DNA from: Anthropogastromicrobium sp052273485
GTDB taxonomy: Bacteria; Bacillota; Clostridia; Lachnospirales; Lachnospiraceae
Length of the DNA: 64,000 nt
Direction of reading: 5' to 3'
Assembly: GCA_052273485.1 (NCBI GenBank)
Contig: DAVZID010000011.1
Location: 4,179 to 68,178 of the forward strand
A model generated the notes under the pieces. The model searched no databases. It had not been told where the DNA came from and was given only the letters and a program-made list of their open reading frames with translations. Within the stretch, counting starts at the first letter, position 1. Each line of letters opens with the position of its first letter. Below, piece by piece: positions 8,620-17,746 of the stretch. Position numbers and translations under genes: made by a program.

Positions 8620-9984
8620 TTAGTTCTTAAAGCTGTGAATTGGAGCTGGGATGCGTCCGCCTCTATTGACAAAGGCGCTGCAATCCTTTGTGTTGACTGG
8701 CATGATCGGTGCATAGCCAAGCAGTCCGCCAAACTCTGCGGTGTCACCCACCTTTTTACCGATGACTGGAATCACACGAACGGCTGTTGTCTTCTGGTTT
8801 ACCATACCAATCGCTGCCTCATCTGCAATAATGCCAGAGATGGTTGCTGCGCTGGTATCACCCGGAATCGCAATCATATCAAGACCAACGGAGCATACAC
8901 AAGTCATAGCCTCAAGCTTCTCAATGCAAAGATTTCCATGCGCTGCTGCCTCGATCATATTGCGGTCCTCGCTGACCGGAATAAATGCACCGCTCAAGCC
9001 ACCGACATAGGAGGATGCCATGATGCCGCCCTTCTTTACCTGATCGTTTAACATAGCAAGCGCTGCGGTAGTGCCCGGTGCACCAACCTCCTCTAAGCCA
9101 ATTTCCTCTAAGATCTCAGCTACGCTGTCGCCCACTGCCGGCGTCGGAGCAAGGGACAGATCGATAATACCAAACGGAACACCCAGTCTACGACTGGCTT
9201 CCTGTGCAACCAACTGACCTACTCTGGTAATCTTAAATGCAGTCTTTTTAATGGTCTCGCAAAGCACCTCGAAATTCTGTCCACGTACCTGTGAAATTGC
9301 ATGCATCACAACGCCTGGGCCACTGACACCGACATTGATAATCGCATCCGCCTCTGTCACACCATGGAATGCACCTGCCATAAATGGATTATCATCCGGT
9401 GCGTTGCAAAATACAACAAGCTTTGCACAGCCAAGCGAATCCTGTTCCTTTGTGTACTCTGCTGTTTCCTTTACAATGCTTCCCATTAAACGAACCGCAT
9501 CCATATTAATTCCAGTCTTTGTGGAACCGATATTGACGGAGCTGCACACACGGTCGGTTACGGCAAGTGCCTTCGGAATTGAGCGAATTAACAGTTCATC
9601 GGCCTTTGTCATACCCTTGCTTACCAGTGCAGAATAACCGCCGAGAAAGTTTACGCCAACCTCTTTTGCTGCCTTGTCCAGTGTCTTTGCGATCTCAACG
9701 AAATCGTCGCTTGTCTTGCATGCTGCACCACCGACAAGGGCGATCGGTGTTACGCTGATTCGTTTGTTGACGATCGGAATACCATACTCCTTCTCGATGT
9801 CCTGTCCGGTTGACACCAGATTCTTTGCCAGTGTTGTAATCTTGTTATAAATATTTTCACAGACCTTTTCAACCGAGCTGTCGATACAGTCAAGCAGGCT
9901 GATACCCATTGTGATGGTACGCACATCCAGCTTTTCCTGTGTGATCATGTTGTTGGTCTCGTTTACTTCAAACATATTTATCAT
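8620..9984 (-). CDS. UPF0210 / DUF711 (PFL) family protein
   Basis: Conserved 454-residue protein of the UPF0210 (DUF711) family, whose biochemical role is not known. Recognisable stretches are LDVRTITMGISLLDCID (about 18-34), GFLGGYSALVSKGMT and the Gly/Ala-rich C-terminal half (SVGLDMIAIPGDTSAATISGIIADE, about 365-389). No transmembrane segment is visible. The gene sits 44 bp after a UPF0237 ACT-domain gene, a pairing conserved through many anaerobic bacteria and archaea, which suggests that they work together, perhaps with the ACT protein sensing an amino acid. The start was kept at the first ATG, which has AGAGGG upstream. Confidence 0.88.
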   Translation of the reverse strand: MINMFEVNETNNMITQEKLDVRTITMGISLLDCIDSSVEKVCENIYNKITTLAKNLVSTGQDIEKEYGIPIVNKRISVTPIALVGGAACKTSDDFVEIAKTLDKAAKEVGVNFLGGYSALVSKGMTKADELLIRSIPKALAVTDRVCSSVNIGSTKTGINMDAVRLMGSIVKETAEYTKEQDSLGCAKLVVFCNAPDDNPFMAGAFHGVTEADAIINVGVSGPGVVMHAISQVRGQNFEVLCETIKKTAFKITRVGQLVAQEASRRLGVPFGIIDLSLAPTPAVGDSVAEILEEIGLEEVGAPGTTAALAMLNDQVKKGGIMASSYVGGLSGAFIPVSEDRNMIEAAAHGNLCIEKLEAMTCVCSVGLDMIAIPGDTSAATISGIIADEAAIGMVNQKTTAVRVIPVIGKKVGDTAEFGGLLGYAPIMPVNTKDCSAFVNRGGRIPAPIHSFKN

Positions 9985-10028
9985 AGGAAGCTACCCTCTT
10001 TCTGCTTTGATGTTTTATTCAGTGAAAA

Positions 10029-10301
10029 TTAAATGCGGTGCATTTTTGTGAAGATCTCTTCCTTTTGGCAGTGAACCTCTACGCCAAGCTTCTTGCCAAG
10101 CTCTTCAAGCTCTGTTACACAATCAACAAAATTTCCTTCGATATCGCTGATATCAACGATCATCATCATGTTGAAATATCCCTGTACGATCGTCTGGGAA
10201 ATATCCAGAATATTTACTTTTTTTTCTGCCAGATACGTACAGATTCCTGCAATAATACCTACTGTGTCTTTTCCTACTACTGTGATAACTGCTTTCGTCA
10301 T
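10029..10301 (-). CDS. UPF0237 ACT-domain protein
   Basis: A 90-residue protein made of a single ACT domain, the small-molecule-binding regulatory fold. The motif AVITVVGKDTVGIIAGI at the N-terminus and the second strand NILDISQTIVQGYFNMMMIVD (about 31-51) are typical of UPF0237. It has no catalytic domain. Its partner is the DUF711 gene directly downstream. Ligand unknown. Confidence 0.9.
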   Translation of the reverse strand: MTKAVITVVGKDTVGIIAGICTYLAEKKVNILDISQTIVQGYFNMMMIVDISDIEGNFVDCVTELEELGKKLGVEVHCQKEEIFTKMHRI

Positions 10302-10322
10302 GTTCGAAACCCTGCCTCTCTC

Positions 10323-11120
10323 TTATATGTAGATTACTTCTGACATCGCATCCCGTCTAGCAACTGTGATTGGGAAATCACCGGAGTGGTATGGATTCTC
10401 CCCCATGTTCACCTCACAGCAGACGGTCTCATAAGCAAGCTCGGCATAATTATTCTCTTTGCTTAAATGACCCAAAACGATGTGCTTCATGCCATCGTGA
10501 AGCAACTCATTTAGCAAATGGCCCGCTGCTTCATTAGACAGATGGCCTTTCTGACCAAGGATGCGCCGTTTTAGTGGAAACGGATATGGTCCGACCTCGA
10601 GCATATGCACATCATGATTTGCCTCAAGTAAAACAGCATCGAGTCCTAACAGGTGATTGACGGTATACTGACTGTATACGCCAAGATCCGTGACCACACC
10701 AACCGCATGGCCTTCGGCTTCTGCGCGATACCCCACTGGATTGACCGCATCGTGGCTGTTTGAAAATGGTGTAACAGTAAAATCGCCGACCACGATTTGC
10801 TCATCTGCACGAACCGGACGGTACAGCTCTGGATCAATCTCTTTTTTCACATCCATGCGCTCGATGGCTTCAAGCGTCTCTTTCGTGCCATAAAGTGGTA
10901 CGTGATGCTTCTTTGAGAACACGCGCAGACCGCTGATGTGGTCGCTGTGCTCATGTGTGATCAAAACTCCGTTAAGCTCATCCGGCTTGATGCCCAGATC
11001 CTGCACTCCGGTGTCGATGCGCTTGCAGCTGATTCCTGCGTCCACCAAAAGGTGGGTGTGATCGGTGCCGATATAGGTGCAGTTTCCGCTGCTTCCACTG
11101 GCTATCGTGACAAATCTCAT
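10323..11120 (-). CDS. Metallo-beta-lactamase-fold hydrolase (YycJ-like)
   Basis: Protein of about 265 residues in the metallo-beta-lactamase superfamily. From the chosen ATG at 11120 it reads MRFVTIASGSSGNCTYI, typical of the YycJ/WalJ group, which are dinuclear metal hydrolases proposed to act on DNA. The metal-binding motif THEHSDH is near residue 57, a further NSHDAVNPVGYR is near 115-127, and LGHLSKENN near 220. In bacilli such proteins lie next to walRK; here no two-component system is near. The upstream 51 bp of open frame lacks family similarity. Its promoter is at 11177-11205. Confidence 0.88.
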   Translation of the reverse strand: MRFVTIASGSSGNCTYIGTDHTHLLVDAGISCKRIDTGVQDLGIKPDELNGVLITHEHSDHISGLRVFSKKHHVPLYGTKETLEAIERMDVKKEIDPELYRPVRADEQIVVGDFTVTPFSNSHDAVNPVGYRAEAEGHAVGVVTDLGVYSQYTVNHLLGLDAVLLEANHDVHMLEVGPYPFPLKRRILGQKGHLSNEAAGHLLNELLHDGMKHIVLGHLSKENNYAELAYETVCCEVNMGENPYHSGDFPITVARRDAMSEVIYI

Positions 11121-11176
11121 ATTCAATCCCTGTTTCTTATGCCTTTCTTCCTTATATAAAGATGGTGCCACGAATC

Positions 11177-11205
11177 ATTGTAGCAAGCTACCATGCAAAA
11201 GTCAA
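11177..11205 (-). promoter_or_regulatory. Promoter of the YycJ-like gene
   Basis: Minus strand: -35 TTGACT (11205-11200), 17-bp spacer, -10 TACAAT (11182-11177). The promoter lies entirely outside the tandem repeats that begin at 11224, so the rhamnosidase debris did not disrupt it. Confidence 0.75.
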
Positions 11206-11223
11206 TTGTTTTTATTGTGGCCA

Positions 11224-11303
11224 CCCGGAAGGCTTTGCTACCCGGAAGGTTATGAAATGGTTACCCGAAAGGCTTTGCTACCCGAATAGTTGCGAGGTGG
11301 CTA
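11224..11303 (+). repeat. Two imperfect 40-bp tandem repeats
   Basis: Units 11224-11263 and 11264-11303 each read CCC(G/-)GAAAGGCTTTGCTA-type 17-mer followed by a related 23-mer also starting CCCGAA/CCCGGAA. A fifth partial copy (CACGGAA) starts at 11304. They lie immediately before the rhamnosidase remnant. Confidence 0.7.
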
Positions 11304-11344
11304 CACGGAAATCTTACGAAGGGCGGTTCGGCGATTGCGTAGAT

Positions 11345-11776
11345 CTTTCCTTTGCTGAGGTAATGGATAAGGAAGGCTATCCAGTCACAAAGGGCGCTAC
11401 CACGATTTGGGAGCACTGGGATGGCATCATGGAAGATGGCAATTTCTGGAGCAAGGATATGAACTCCTACAATCACTATGCATACGGCTCCGTTGCCGAC
11501 TGGGTCTATGGCACTGCCGCCGGTATTCTTCCTCGTGAGGATGCACCAGGCTATAAAAAGGTTACAATTGCACCGTATCCAGATACCCGTTTAGACTGGC
11601 TTCGCGCCGAGTTAGACACACGCCACGGTCATATCAGTTCCTTCTGGACAAAAGAGGATTCTGAGTGGCGTTATGAGATTACGGTACCAGTTGAAGCTGA
11701 TATTGTAATTGATGGTGTTTGCCATAGCGTAAAGGCTGGCTCCTATTGCTTCTATAGTGAGCAGAAAAGCAAGTAA
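11345..11776 (+). pseudogene. Alpha-L-rhamnosidase (GH78-like), C-terminal remnant
   Basis: From about 11345 the plus strand encodes around 143 residues that look like the end of a bacterial alpha-L-rhamnosidase: the GATTIWEHWDG catalytic-barrel motif, then MNSYNHYAYGSVADWVYGTAAGI and the C-terminal beta-sandwich. Full members are 700-1,000 residues, so over 80 percent is missing. An open frame continues upstream to an ATG at 11162, but that part is translated tandem repeat plus the antisense of another gene's promoter and has no family character. No ribosome-binding site is seen. I read it as the relic of a deletion or rearrangement that removed the 5' part of a carbohydrate gene. Confidence 0.8.
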
Positions 11777-11793
11777 AATTTATACATAATACA

Positions 11794-11836
11794 ATACCCA
11801 CATGTTTCCTTTTTGTTAAGGGAACTATGTGGGTAT
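11794..11836. other. Long inverted repeat between rhamnosidase remnant and coaE
   Basis: ATACCCACAT/ATGTGGGTAT (11794-11803, 11827-11836) extended inward by GTTTCC/GGGAAC. No T run follows on either strand, so it may be a weak terminator for the convergent genes or a small element remnant. Confidence 0.45.
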
Positions 11837-11873
11837 CTGATTGATTGGCAAAATCGCCTTGACTACGATTCGA

Positions 11874-12467
11874 TTAGATTTCTTTTTTCATCTGCTTTTC
11901 AATTTGCGCCTTCGTCTCCTCAATGCTATGACTATTGTCAATCACAACATGGCTCTCCGCACGAAACTGCGCATCACTCTTTTGTCTTGCAATGGTCTGG
12001 CGGCAACGCTCTTCACTGTAGCCTCTCGATTCCATAATACGCTTTATACGGGTCTGCTCATCGGTGTAAATATACCAGACATCATCGCACAGCAAAATCA
12101 AATGACCTTCCGAAAGAAGTGCCGCTTCAATGACAATCAGCGCATCTGGCTCCTTGTCACGAATTTCCTTGATCATCCATTCAATGCGCACACGCACATT
12201 TGGATGTGTAATCGCATTGAGGCGAAGCGTCTCTAGCGGATTTGAAAATGCAACTGCTGCCAACTTCTTTGTGTTAATCGTCTGATCCTCATTTAAAATT
12301 TCTTTTCCAAATGCATTGACGATATTCACATAATTTGCCTCACCTGGCTGCATCAGTTCTCGTCCGACCTCATCGGCCAAAATCAACTTTGCATTGTACT
12401 CTTTTTCTAAGATCGCCAGCACACTCGACTTTCCGGCGCCGACTCCTCCTGTAATTCCTAGAATCAT
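11874..12467 (-). CDS. coaE: Dephospho-CoA kinase
   Basis: Last step of coenzyme A synthesis: phosphorylates the 3'-hydroxyl of dephospho-CoA with ATP. The 197-residue protein begins MILGITGGVGAGKSSV with the P-loop GGVGAGKS (residues 7-14), followed by LILADEVGRELMQPG (about 28-42), HPNVRVRIEWM (about 89) and the lid region TRIKRIMESRGYSEE. Length is normal. It follows polA by 12 bp on the same strand, a common clostridial pair. Confidence 0.95.
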   Translation of the reverse strand: MILGITGGVGAGKSSVLAILEKEYNAKLILADEVGRELMQPGEANYVNIVNAFGKEILNEDQTINTKKLAAVAFSNPLETLRLNAITHPNVRVRIEWMIKEIRDKEPDALIVIEAALLSEGHLILLCDDVWYIYTDEQTRIKRIMESRGYSEERCRQTIARQKSDAQFRAESHVVIDNSHSIEETKAQIEKQMKKEI

Positions 12468-12479
12468 AATTTTTCCCCC

Positions 12480-15311
12480 TTACTTCGTCTCATACCAACT
12501 TAGCCCCTCGGACACCGACACCTCAAGCGGCACACGAAGATCCGCCGCTGATTGCATCTCCTCGCGAAGAAGCACCTTGATTGTTTCGCACTCTTCCTTC
12601 GGCACTTCGACTAACAATTCATCATGCACCTGAAGGACAATTCTTGATTTTAACTGCTCTTTCTTGAGGCGTTTATTCACTCGCGTCATCGCAATTTTCA
12701 TGATGTCCGCCGCAGTTCCCTGAATCGGCGAGTTCATCGCAATGCGCTCACCAAACTGGCGCTGCATAAAGTTAGAAGACTTTAATTCTGGAATCGGGCG
12801 TCTGCGACCAAACATCGTTGTGACATACTCGTTTGTGCGGCCCTCATCCACCATGCGATCAAGAAATGCCTTAATGCCTGGGTACGCCTTGAAGTAATGC
12901 TCGATATACTCCATGGCTTCCTTGCGAGAGATACTAAGATCCTCGCTTAATCCAAATGCGCTGATACCGTACACAATACCAAAGTTTACTGCCTTCGCAT
13001 TTCGACGAAGCTGCGGTGTCACCTGATCAAGCGGCACATGAAATACCTGAGATGCCGTGAGTGCGTGGATATCCTGCGCGCTGCGGTACGCCTCAATCAG
13101 CCCCTCATCGCCAGACATATGCGCAAGCACACGAAGCTCAATCTGGGAATAATCCGCATCAACAAACACACAACCTTCCTTTGGCACAAAGACCTTGCGG
13201 ATGGCTCTTCCAAGCTCCATACGAACTGGAATATTCTGTAAATTAGGCTCGGTACTGCTGATGCGGCCTGTCGCGGTAATCGTCTGGTTAAAGGTACCAT
13301 GGATACGGCCGTCCGGTGCGATACATGCAGCTAGCCCTTCCGCGTACGTTGATTTGAGCTTTGTCAGCTGACGATACGACAGCACCTTTTCCACGATCGG
13401 ATACTCACTAGCAAGCTTTTCTAGCACATCGGCAGAGGTGGAATAACCGCTCTTTGTTTTCTTCGCGCCCGGAAGCTTCAGATCCTCAAAGAGTACTTCC
13501 CCAAGCTGCTTCGGAGACAGGATATTAAATTTTTTTCCGGCAAGCGCACAAATCTCTTTTTGAAGGGCAGTAATCTCGCCTGTCAGATCGTCTCCATATT
13601 TTTTAAGTGCTTCTTTCATGACAGCAATACCAGTTTGCTCCATGCGACAAAGATCAAACACGACCGGCATCTCGATCTTCTCATACAGATCGCGCATCCC
13701 CTCTTCTGCTAGCTGTTTTTCAATCACAGGCCCACTAAATAATGCAGCTGCCGCCTGACGTGCCACATATGCATCATACTCTGGCTGCATGGATGCCACC
13801 TCAACAGAAGTCTTTCCAAACAAATCCTGATAGGATGGAAGCTCCTTTGACGCATATTTTCCGGCAATCTTTTCAATCGGATAGCTTCCAGTGAGTGGAT
13901 CAAGCAAATACGCACCGATGGAAACATCGCGAAGGGACGGATATGCCGATGCGTCTGCACCCTCTGCCATGTAATCGGTTGTATGATGAAGAAACAGCTT
14001 CGCATCCGGCACATACAGTTTCTCGCTTGAAGCCGCCAGCTCATTTGCAAAACCAATCAGAAGGTCTTCGGTAATGAAATTTAATACTGGAAAATAATAG
14101 GCCTTTTTCCCGGCTGCAACCGCCATTCCGGCTAAAAAGCTTCTCGTTCCGCCAAAGGACAGACCAAGCGTCTTTTCTTTCTTTAACTCGCGAATGACCT
14201 CGAAGCTTTCATTCATGTCCTCTACACAAGTAATCACAAGCTCTTCAAAAACAGATGATTCTTCCTCCTCATCAAAATCAAGGTGTATGCTATGAAATTC
14301 GAGGCGATCTAGTTCCTTTTGAGCAGCAACTTTGTCAATATGCGTGCGAAAATGCTCTAGTGGCTCGTCAATTGGAATATCGGTCTTGATCGTCGCCAAC
14401 TGCTCACTTAAAAAGGCTGCTTTTTTTCCGACCAGCTCAGTGTCACTCTCCTTTAACAAGAAATTGAGTGGGGAACGCTTTACGTTCAGCTTTGTCTTCC
14501 AGTATTCCTTGATCGCCTTCTCGCCTGCCTTATCCAGATGATCAATCGCCTCGTACAGTTTGCTTACGGTGCCGTACTCCTGAATTAGCTTTATGGCTGT
14601 AGACGAACCGACACCTGGAACACCTGTGATATTATCGGATTTATCGCCCATCAGTCCCTTTAAGGAATTGACGTGACGCGGCTCAATGCCAAATTCTGCC
14701 TTCACAAGTTCTGGTGTAAATGGGAAAACACGATCTGGAATGTCTAAGTCTTCTTTTTTTATATGATACTTATCAAAAATTTCCTGTGTCTTGTCTGCCG
14801 TTGAATGCATCAGCCACAGCGTCGTCTGATCGGTTACCAATTGCAAATAGTCATTATCCTTTGTCAGAATCTTAACTGGCAGCTGCGACTCAAACTTCTT
14901 TGCCATAGAACCACAGAAATCATCCGCCTCAAAGCGCGTGTCCATCAGCTGACAGACACCCATATTCGCAAGTACCTCCTGGCAGAGCGCAAACTGCTCC
15001 TTTAACGGCTCTATCGTCTCAGAACGATTGCCTTTATAATCAGCATAAAGCTCACGGCGGAAAGTATCTCGCGTCAAATCCCATGCCACGGCCAGATACG
15101 CCGGCTTTTGTTCTTTTAATACTTTAAACAAATATCGTAGGAAGCCAAATATGCCATTTGTATAAACTCCCTTTGAGGTCATCATGATCTTATAGTACCA
15201 TGCCTCTTTTTCCTCCTGCGTCTTCGCAAACAGGATTTCTCTCGGCAGATTACCGAAAAACTGTGTTGACAGCAGGCTCGAGCCGTCTATTAACAGCAAA
15301 TAGTCTTCCAT
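12480..15311 (-). CDS. polA: DNA polymerase I
   Basis: DNA repair and Okazaki-fragment-maturing polymerase, 943 residues. The 5'-3' exonuclease domain spans about 1-320 (LLLIDGSSLL, FEADDFCGS, LTKDNDYLQLV, LMGDKSDNITGVPGVG). The polymerase domain from about 560 has motif A VDADYSQIELRVLAHM, motif B RRNAKAVNFGIVYGIS and motif C QVHDELLVEVP, so it should be active. The middle domain occupies the 3'-5' exonuclease position, but the expected DxE metal motif is replaced (KEKTLGLSFGG), suggesting loss of proofreading as in several Gram-positive Pol I proteins. An insertion of about 25 residues after the first exonuclease strand is also present. coaE follows. Confidence 0.96.
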   Translation of the reverse strand: MEDYLLLIDGSSLLSTQFFGNLPREILFAKTQEEKEAWYYKIMMTSKGVYTNGIFGFLRYLFKVLKEQKPAYLAVAWDLTRDTFRRELYADYKGNRSETIEPLKEQFALCQEVLANMGVCQLMDTRFEADDFCGSMAKKFESQLPVKILTKDNDYLQLVTDQTTLWLMHSTADKTQEIFDKYHIKKEDLDIPDRVFPFTPELVKAEFGIEPRHVNSLKGLMGDKSDNITGVPGVGSSTAIKLIQEYGTVSKLYEAIDHLDKAGEKAIKEYWKTKLNVKRSPLNFLLKESDTELVGKKAAFLSEQLATIKTDIPIDEPLEHFRTHIDKVAAQKELDRLEFHSIHLDFDEEEESSVFEELVITCVEDMNESFEVIRELKKEKTLGLSFGGTRSFLAGMAVAAGKKAYYFPVLNFITEDLLIGFANELAASSEKLYVPDAKLFLHHTTDYMAEGADASAYPSLRDVSIGAYLLDPLTGSYPIEKIAGKYASKELPSYQDLFGKTSVEVASMQPEYDAYVARQAAAALFSGPVIEKQLAEEGMRDLYEKIEMPVVFDLCRMEQTGIAVMKEALKKYGDDLTGEITALQKEICALAGKKFNILSPKQLGEVLFEDLKLPGAKKTKSGYSTSADVLEKLASEYPIVEKVLSYRQLTKLKSTYAEGLAACIAPDGRIHGTFNQTITATGRISSTEPNLQNIPVRMELGRAIRKVFVPKEGCVFVDADYSQIELRVLAHMSGDEGLIEAYRSAQDIHALTASQVFHVPLDQVTPQLRRNAKAVNFGIVYGISAFGLSEDLSISRKEAMEYIEHYFKAYPGIKAFLDRMVDEGRTNEYVTTMFGRRRPIPELKSSNFMQRQFGERIAMNSPIQGTAADIMKIAMTRVNKRLKKEQLKSRIVLQVHDELLVEVPKEECETIKVLLREEMQSAADLRVPLEVSVSEGLSWYETK

Positions 15312-15371
15312 TATTCCTCCTTATCAAAGGAGCCAAAAAGACAGGCAAACGCTGCTTTTTGACTCTATTTT

Positions 15372-15707
15372 TTAAAACCATCGCATGATTTGCAAAACTG
15401 CGGCAACTGCTGCTCCCACTGCTGCCGCTATCATGGCAATATGATGAAGCCACTGAATCGCCAGACTGGTATGCACCTGTCTGGCCTCCTGGCTGATATC
15501 ATGTTCAAACTGCTGCTTTAGGTTGTAGGTTTTAAAACGATCCTGATCCATACCGTCGATGGCGGTACGAACGGTATAGTAGATTTCCAAATCCTCCCTG
15601 CAGCCAGAACACTCTTTTATATGCTTTAGAAAATGATCGGTCTCCTCTGGTGGAAGAGTCCCCTCCAAAAAAGGAACCATCATGCGGTTCGCAGTTTTAC
15701 AATCCAA
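15372..15707 (-). CDS. Zinc-finger (anti-sigma-like) membrane protein
   Basis: A 111-residue protein with an N-terminal putative zinc finger of the anti-sigma type (Cys3 ... HIKECSGCREDLEIYY, about residues 28-43; HxxxCxxC) and one hydrophobic membrane span near the C-terminus (IAMIAAAVGAAVAAVLQIM, about 90-108). This layout resembles short anti-sigma factors with the Cys domain in the cytoplasm, but no sigma factor gene is adjacent. It lies 60 bp upstream of polA and 18 bp after the ATP-grasp gene. Partner unknown. Confidence 0.7.
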   Translation of the reverse strand: MDCKTANRMMVPFLEGTLPPEETDHFLKHIKECSGCREDLEIYYTVRTAIDGMDQDRFKTYNLKQQFEHDISQEARQVHTSLAIQWLHHIAMIAAAVGAAVAAVLQIMRWF

Positions 15708-15725
15708 GAAATTCCCTCTTTTCTG

Positions 15726-16910
15726 TCAGGCAATGACGTACTGCAAAAACTCTTCCATCTCTTCTTTCTGGCGAAACTTAGCGATATACATCTGATCGCC
15801 CATGCCCTGCGCCAACACAGCCGGCATACGATCGCTCATCGTGATATTCGCACGGTAACGGGACAGAATCTCGTTGTGACCATTCTTGTGCGGATTGCAA
15901 TCGCGTCTGCCAACGTAAATACAATAAAACTTATCTGCATACTCAGACAGCGTGCAGCGATCAAATGCAATCATATCAGCCCAGATTTTATAGACATTGG
16001 TACTGTTTGCATAGTTTAACATATCCGGTGTAAAGCCGCCGCTCGGACGCATATTAACCTCAAGTGCAATGACTTCACCCTTATTTGCCACACCTGGCAT
16101 ATCCTTATTCAGACGGAAGAACTCAAAATGAATGAAACGACTCTTAACGCCAAACGCCTTTACACAGCGTCTTCCGGCATCGCGCACATCATCCGGCAGC
16201 TGCTTTTCTATGTAAAAATAAGCATCTGCCTTGTTATTTACAATGTCCATGATCGAAACTGGTGTTACATTTCCAGACTCAAACAGCACATCTCCTCTGC
16301 TATTGATAATCGCATCATAAGAGCAGATCGTGCCATCCACATACGGTTCTGCAAGAAATCCTTCTCTGTTTCCTTCTGCAAAAAATGCATCCAATTCCTG
16401 ATCACTGGAAATACGATAGGTATTCTGTGCGCCAACACCGTTATCTGGCTTTACGACGATCGGATAACCGTACTTTGCCACAAATGCAAAGCAGCCCTCG
16501 CGGGAACCGATGCGATAGCAATCGACCGCTGAAACACCTGCTTTTTTGTAAAATTCCTTCATGTGTTCCTTTGACTTAAAGGTCTCAATCTCGTTTAGCT
16601 GGAATCCACTCGTGATATGAAAATCCGTGCGCAGTCTGGCATCCTGTGCCAGCCAATACTCGTTGTTGCTCTCGAGCCAGTCAATACGGCCATACTTAAA
16701 GGTAAAATAGGCTACTGCACGCATCATCTGGTCATAGTTTTCCATGGACTCTACCTTATAATACTCGGTAAGTACATTTTTTAGGCTATATGGAAGAGAA
16801 TCATAGGCACTGTCTCCGATTCCCAAAACGTTTACTCCGTTATTTTTCAGTTCCGCACAGAAATGGTAATAATTGGTCGGAAACTGAGGCGATATAAAAA
16901 TAAAATTCAT
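15726..16910 (-). CDS. ATP-grasp family protein
   Basis: Protein of about 394 residues with an ATP-grasp fold, the family that ligates a carboxylate to an amine or thiol through an acyl-phosphate. Visible are the N-terminal Rossmann-like part (FIFISPQFPTNYYHF), the ATP-binding FVAKYGYPIVVKPDNGVGAQNTYRI (about 140-164), and the metal-binding ALEVNMRPSGGFTPDMLNYA (about 290-309). The ATG at 16910 has GGAGGTTAATTTT before it; the frame-open start 15 bp upstream lies inside that site. It resembles uncharacterised biotin-carboxylase-like proteins. Upstream gene is SanA-like, 29 bp away. Substrate unknown. Confidence 0.8.
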   Translation of the reverse strand: MNFIFISPQFPTNYYHFCAELKNNGVNVLGIGDSAYDSLPYSLKNVLTEYYKVESMENYDQMMRAVAYFTFKYGRIDWLESNNEYWLAQDARLRTDFHITSGFQLNEIETFKSKEHMKEFYKKAGVSAVDCYRIGSREGCFAFVAKYGYPIVVKPDNGVGAQNTYRISSDQELDAFFAEGNREGFLAEPYVDGTICSYDAIINSRGDVLFESGNVTPVSIMDIVNNKADAYFYIEKQLPDDVRDAGRRCVKAFGVKSRFIHFEFFRLNKDMPGVANKGEVIALEVNMRPSGGFTPDMLNYANSTNVYKIWADMIAFDRCTLSEYADKFYCIYVGRRDCNPHKNGHNEILSRYRANITMSDRMPAVLAQGMGDQMYIAKFRQKEEMEEFLQYVIA

Positions 16911-16938
16911 AAAATTAACCTCCAAAAATTGTTACATT

Positions 16939-17622
16939 TTACGCATAATAGTATACGTCAATCTTTTTCGATTTGCAAGTGATGATTCCCTTTGCCGACT
17001 CGGGAAGTGTCGGTTTCGTCCAACCATACCAAAAATCCTTCAGCCTTGCGGCGATCTCACGAAGTTCTCGATACAGCTGACCATTATAAATGCCATCCAC
17101 ATCGGCTGACACCCCATACACCTTCAGTCCCATCTTCCGTGCCAGATACATTGCCCGGTACAAATGATAGCTCTGAGTCACAATCACAATTGTCGCACCA
17201 TCTCCAAAAAATTCCTTACTGTGTACAATCGTATCGTACGTATTGAGTCCGGTATGATCCATATACACTTCATCCGCTGCGACGCCATCGGCCACGGCAA
17301 GCGCCTTCATGACAGACACCTCATTATACTCTTCGTTTTGATTGTCCCCACTGACAAGCATCTTGGAAACAGACGCTTTCTTATAAAAGGAAACCGCCGT
17401 CTGCATCCGATCCTTTAACATCGGACTAGCCTCTCCATTTGCTCTGACCGAGCAGCCAAGCACAACAACACCATCTGCTTTAAAATTTGCCCACTGATCC
17501 TTTTTTAAAATACGCCCTCTTGTCCCCCATACCATATAGACATTGATTGCTGCTATCACCGCTGCCAACAAGATAACTATTCCAGCAAGCAGACCAAACA
17601 ACCGTCTAATTTTCCTGCGCAT
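16939..17622 (-). CDS. SanA/YdcF-like DUF218 membrane protein
   Basis: A 227-residue protein with one N-terminal membrane anchor (LLAGIVILLAAVIAAINVYMVW, about 10-31) and an extracytoplasmic DUF218 domain starting ADGVVVLGCSVRANGEASPML. The motifs VSGDNQNEEYNEVSVM and VTQSYHLYRAMYLARKMGL are characteristic. SanA-type proteins are tied to envelope integrity and vancomycin resistance in Gram-negative bacteria; the biochemical activity is not settled. It probably forms a unit with the ATP-grasp gene downstream. Confidence 0.82.
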   Translation of the reverse strand: MRRKIRRLFGLLAGIVILLAAVIAAINVYMVWGTRGRILKKDQWANFKADGVVVLGCSVRANGEASPMLKDRMQTAVSFYKKASVSKMLVSGDNQNEEYNEVSVMKALAVADGVAADEVYMDHTGLNTYDTIVHSKEFFGDGATIVIVTQSYHLYRAMYLARKMGLKVYGVSADVDGIYNGQLYRELREIAARLKDFWYGWTKPTLPESAKGIITCKSKKIDVYYYA

Positions 17623-17701
17623 ACGATCTGTTTTTGCTCCTTCTTTCCAACTTTGAAAACTTGTTTAAAGTTTTATTTCAAGACTGTTTTACCGGATTGT
17701 T

Positions 17702-17726
17702 AAAAAGAGCCGGATCGCTCCGGCTC
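17702..17726 (-). terminator. Terminator of upp
   Basis: Perfect 8-bp minus-strand stem GAGCCGGA/TCCGGCTC with loop GCGA, followed by TTTTTAA (17706-17700). Confidence 0.93.
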
Positions 17727-17746
17727 AAAGCTTACACATATATTGC

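Noticed and set aside
9251..9637. Plus-strand ORFs opposite DUF711, galE, gatA and other long genes
   Set aside because: Antisense open frames arising from codon bias of conserved genes.
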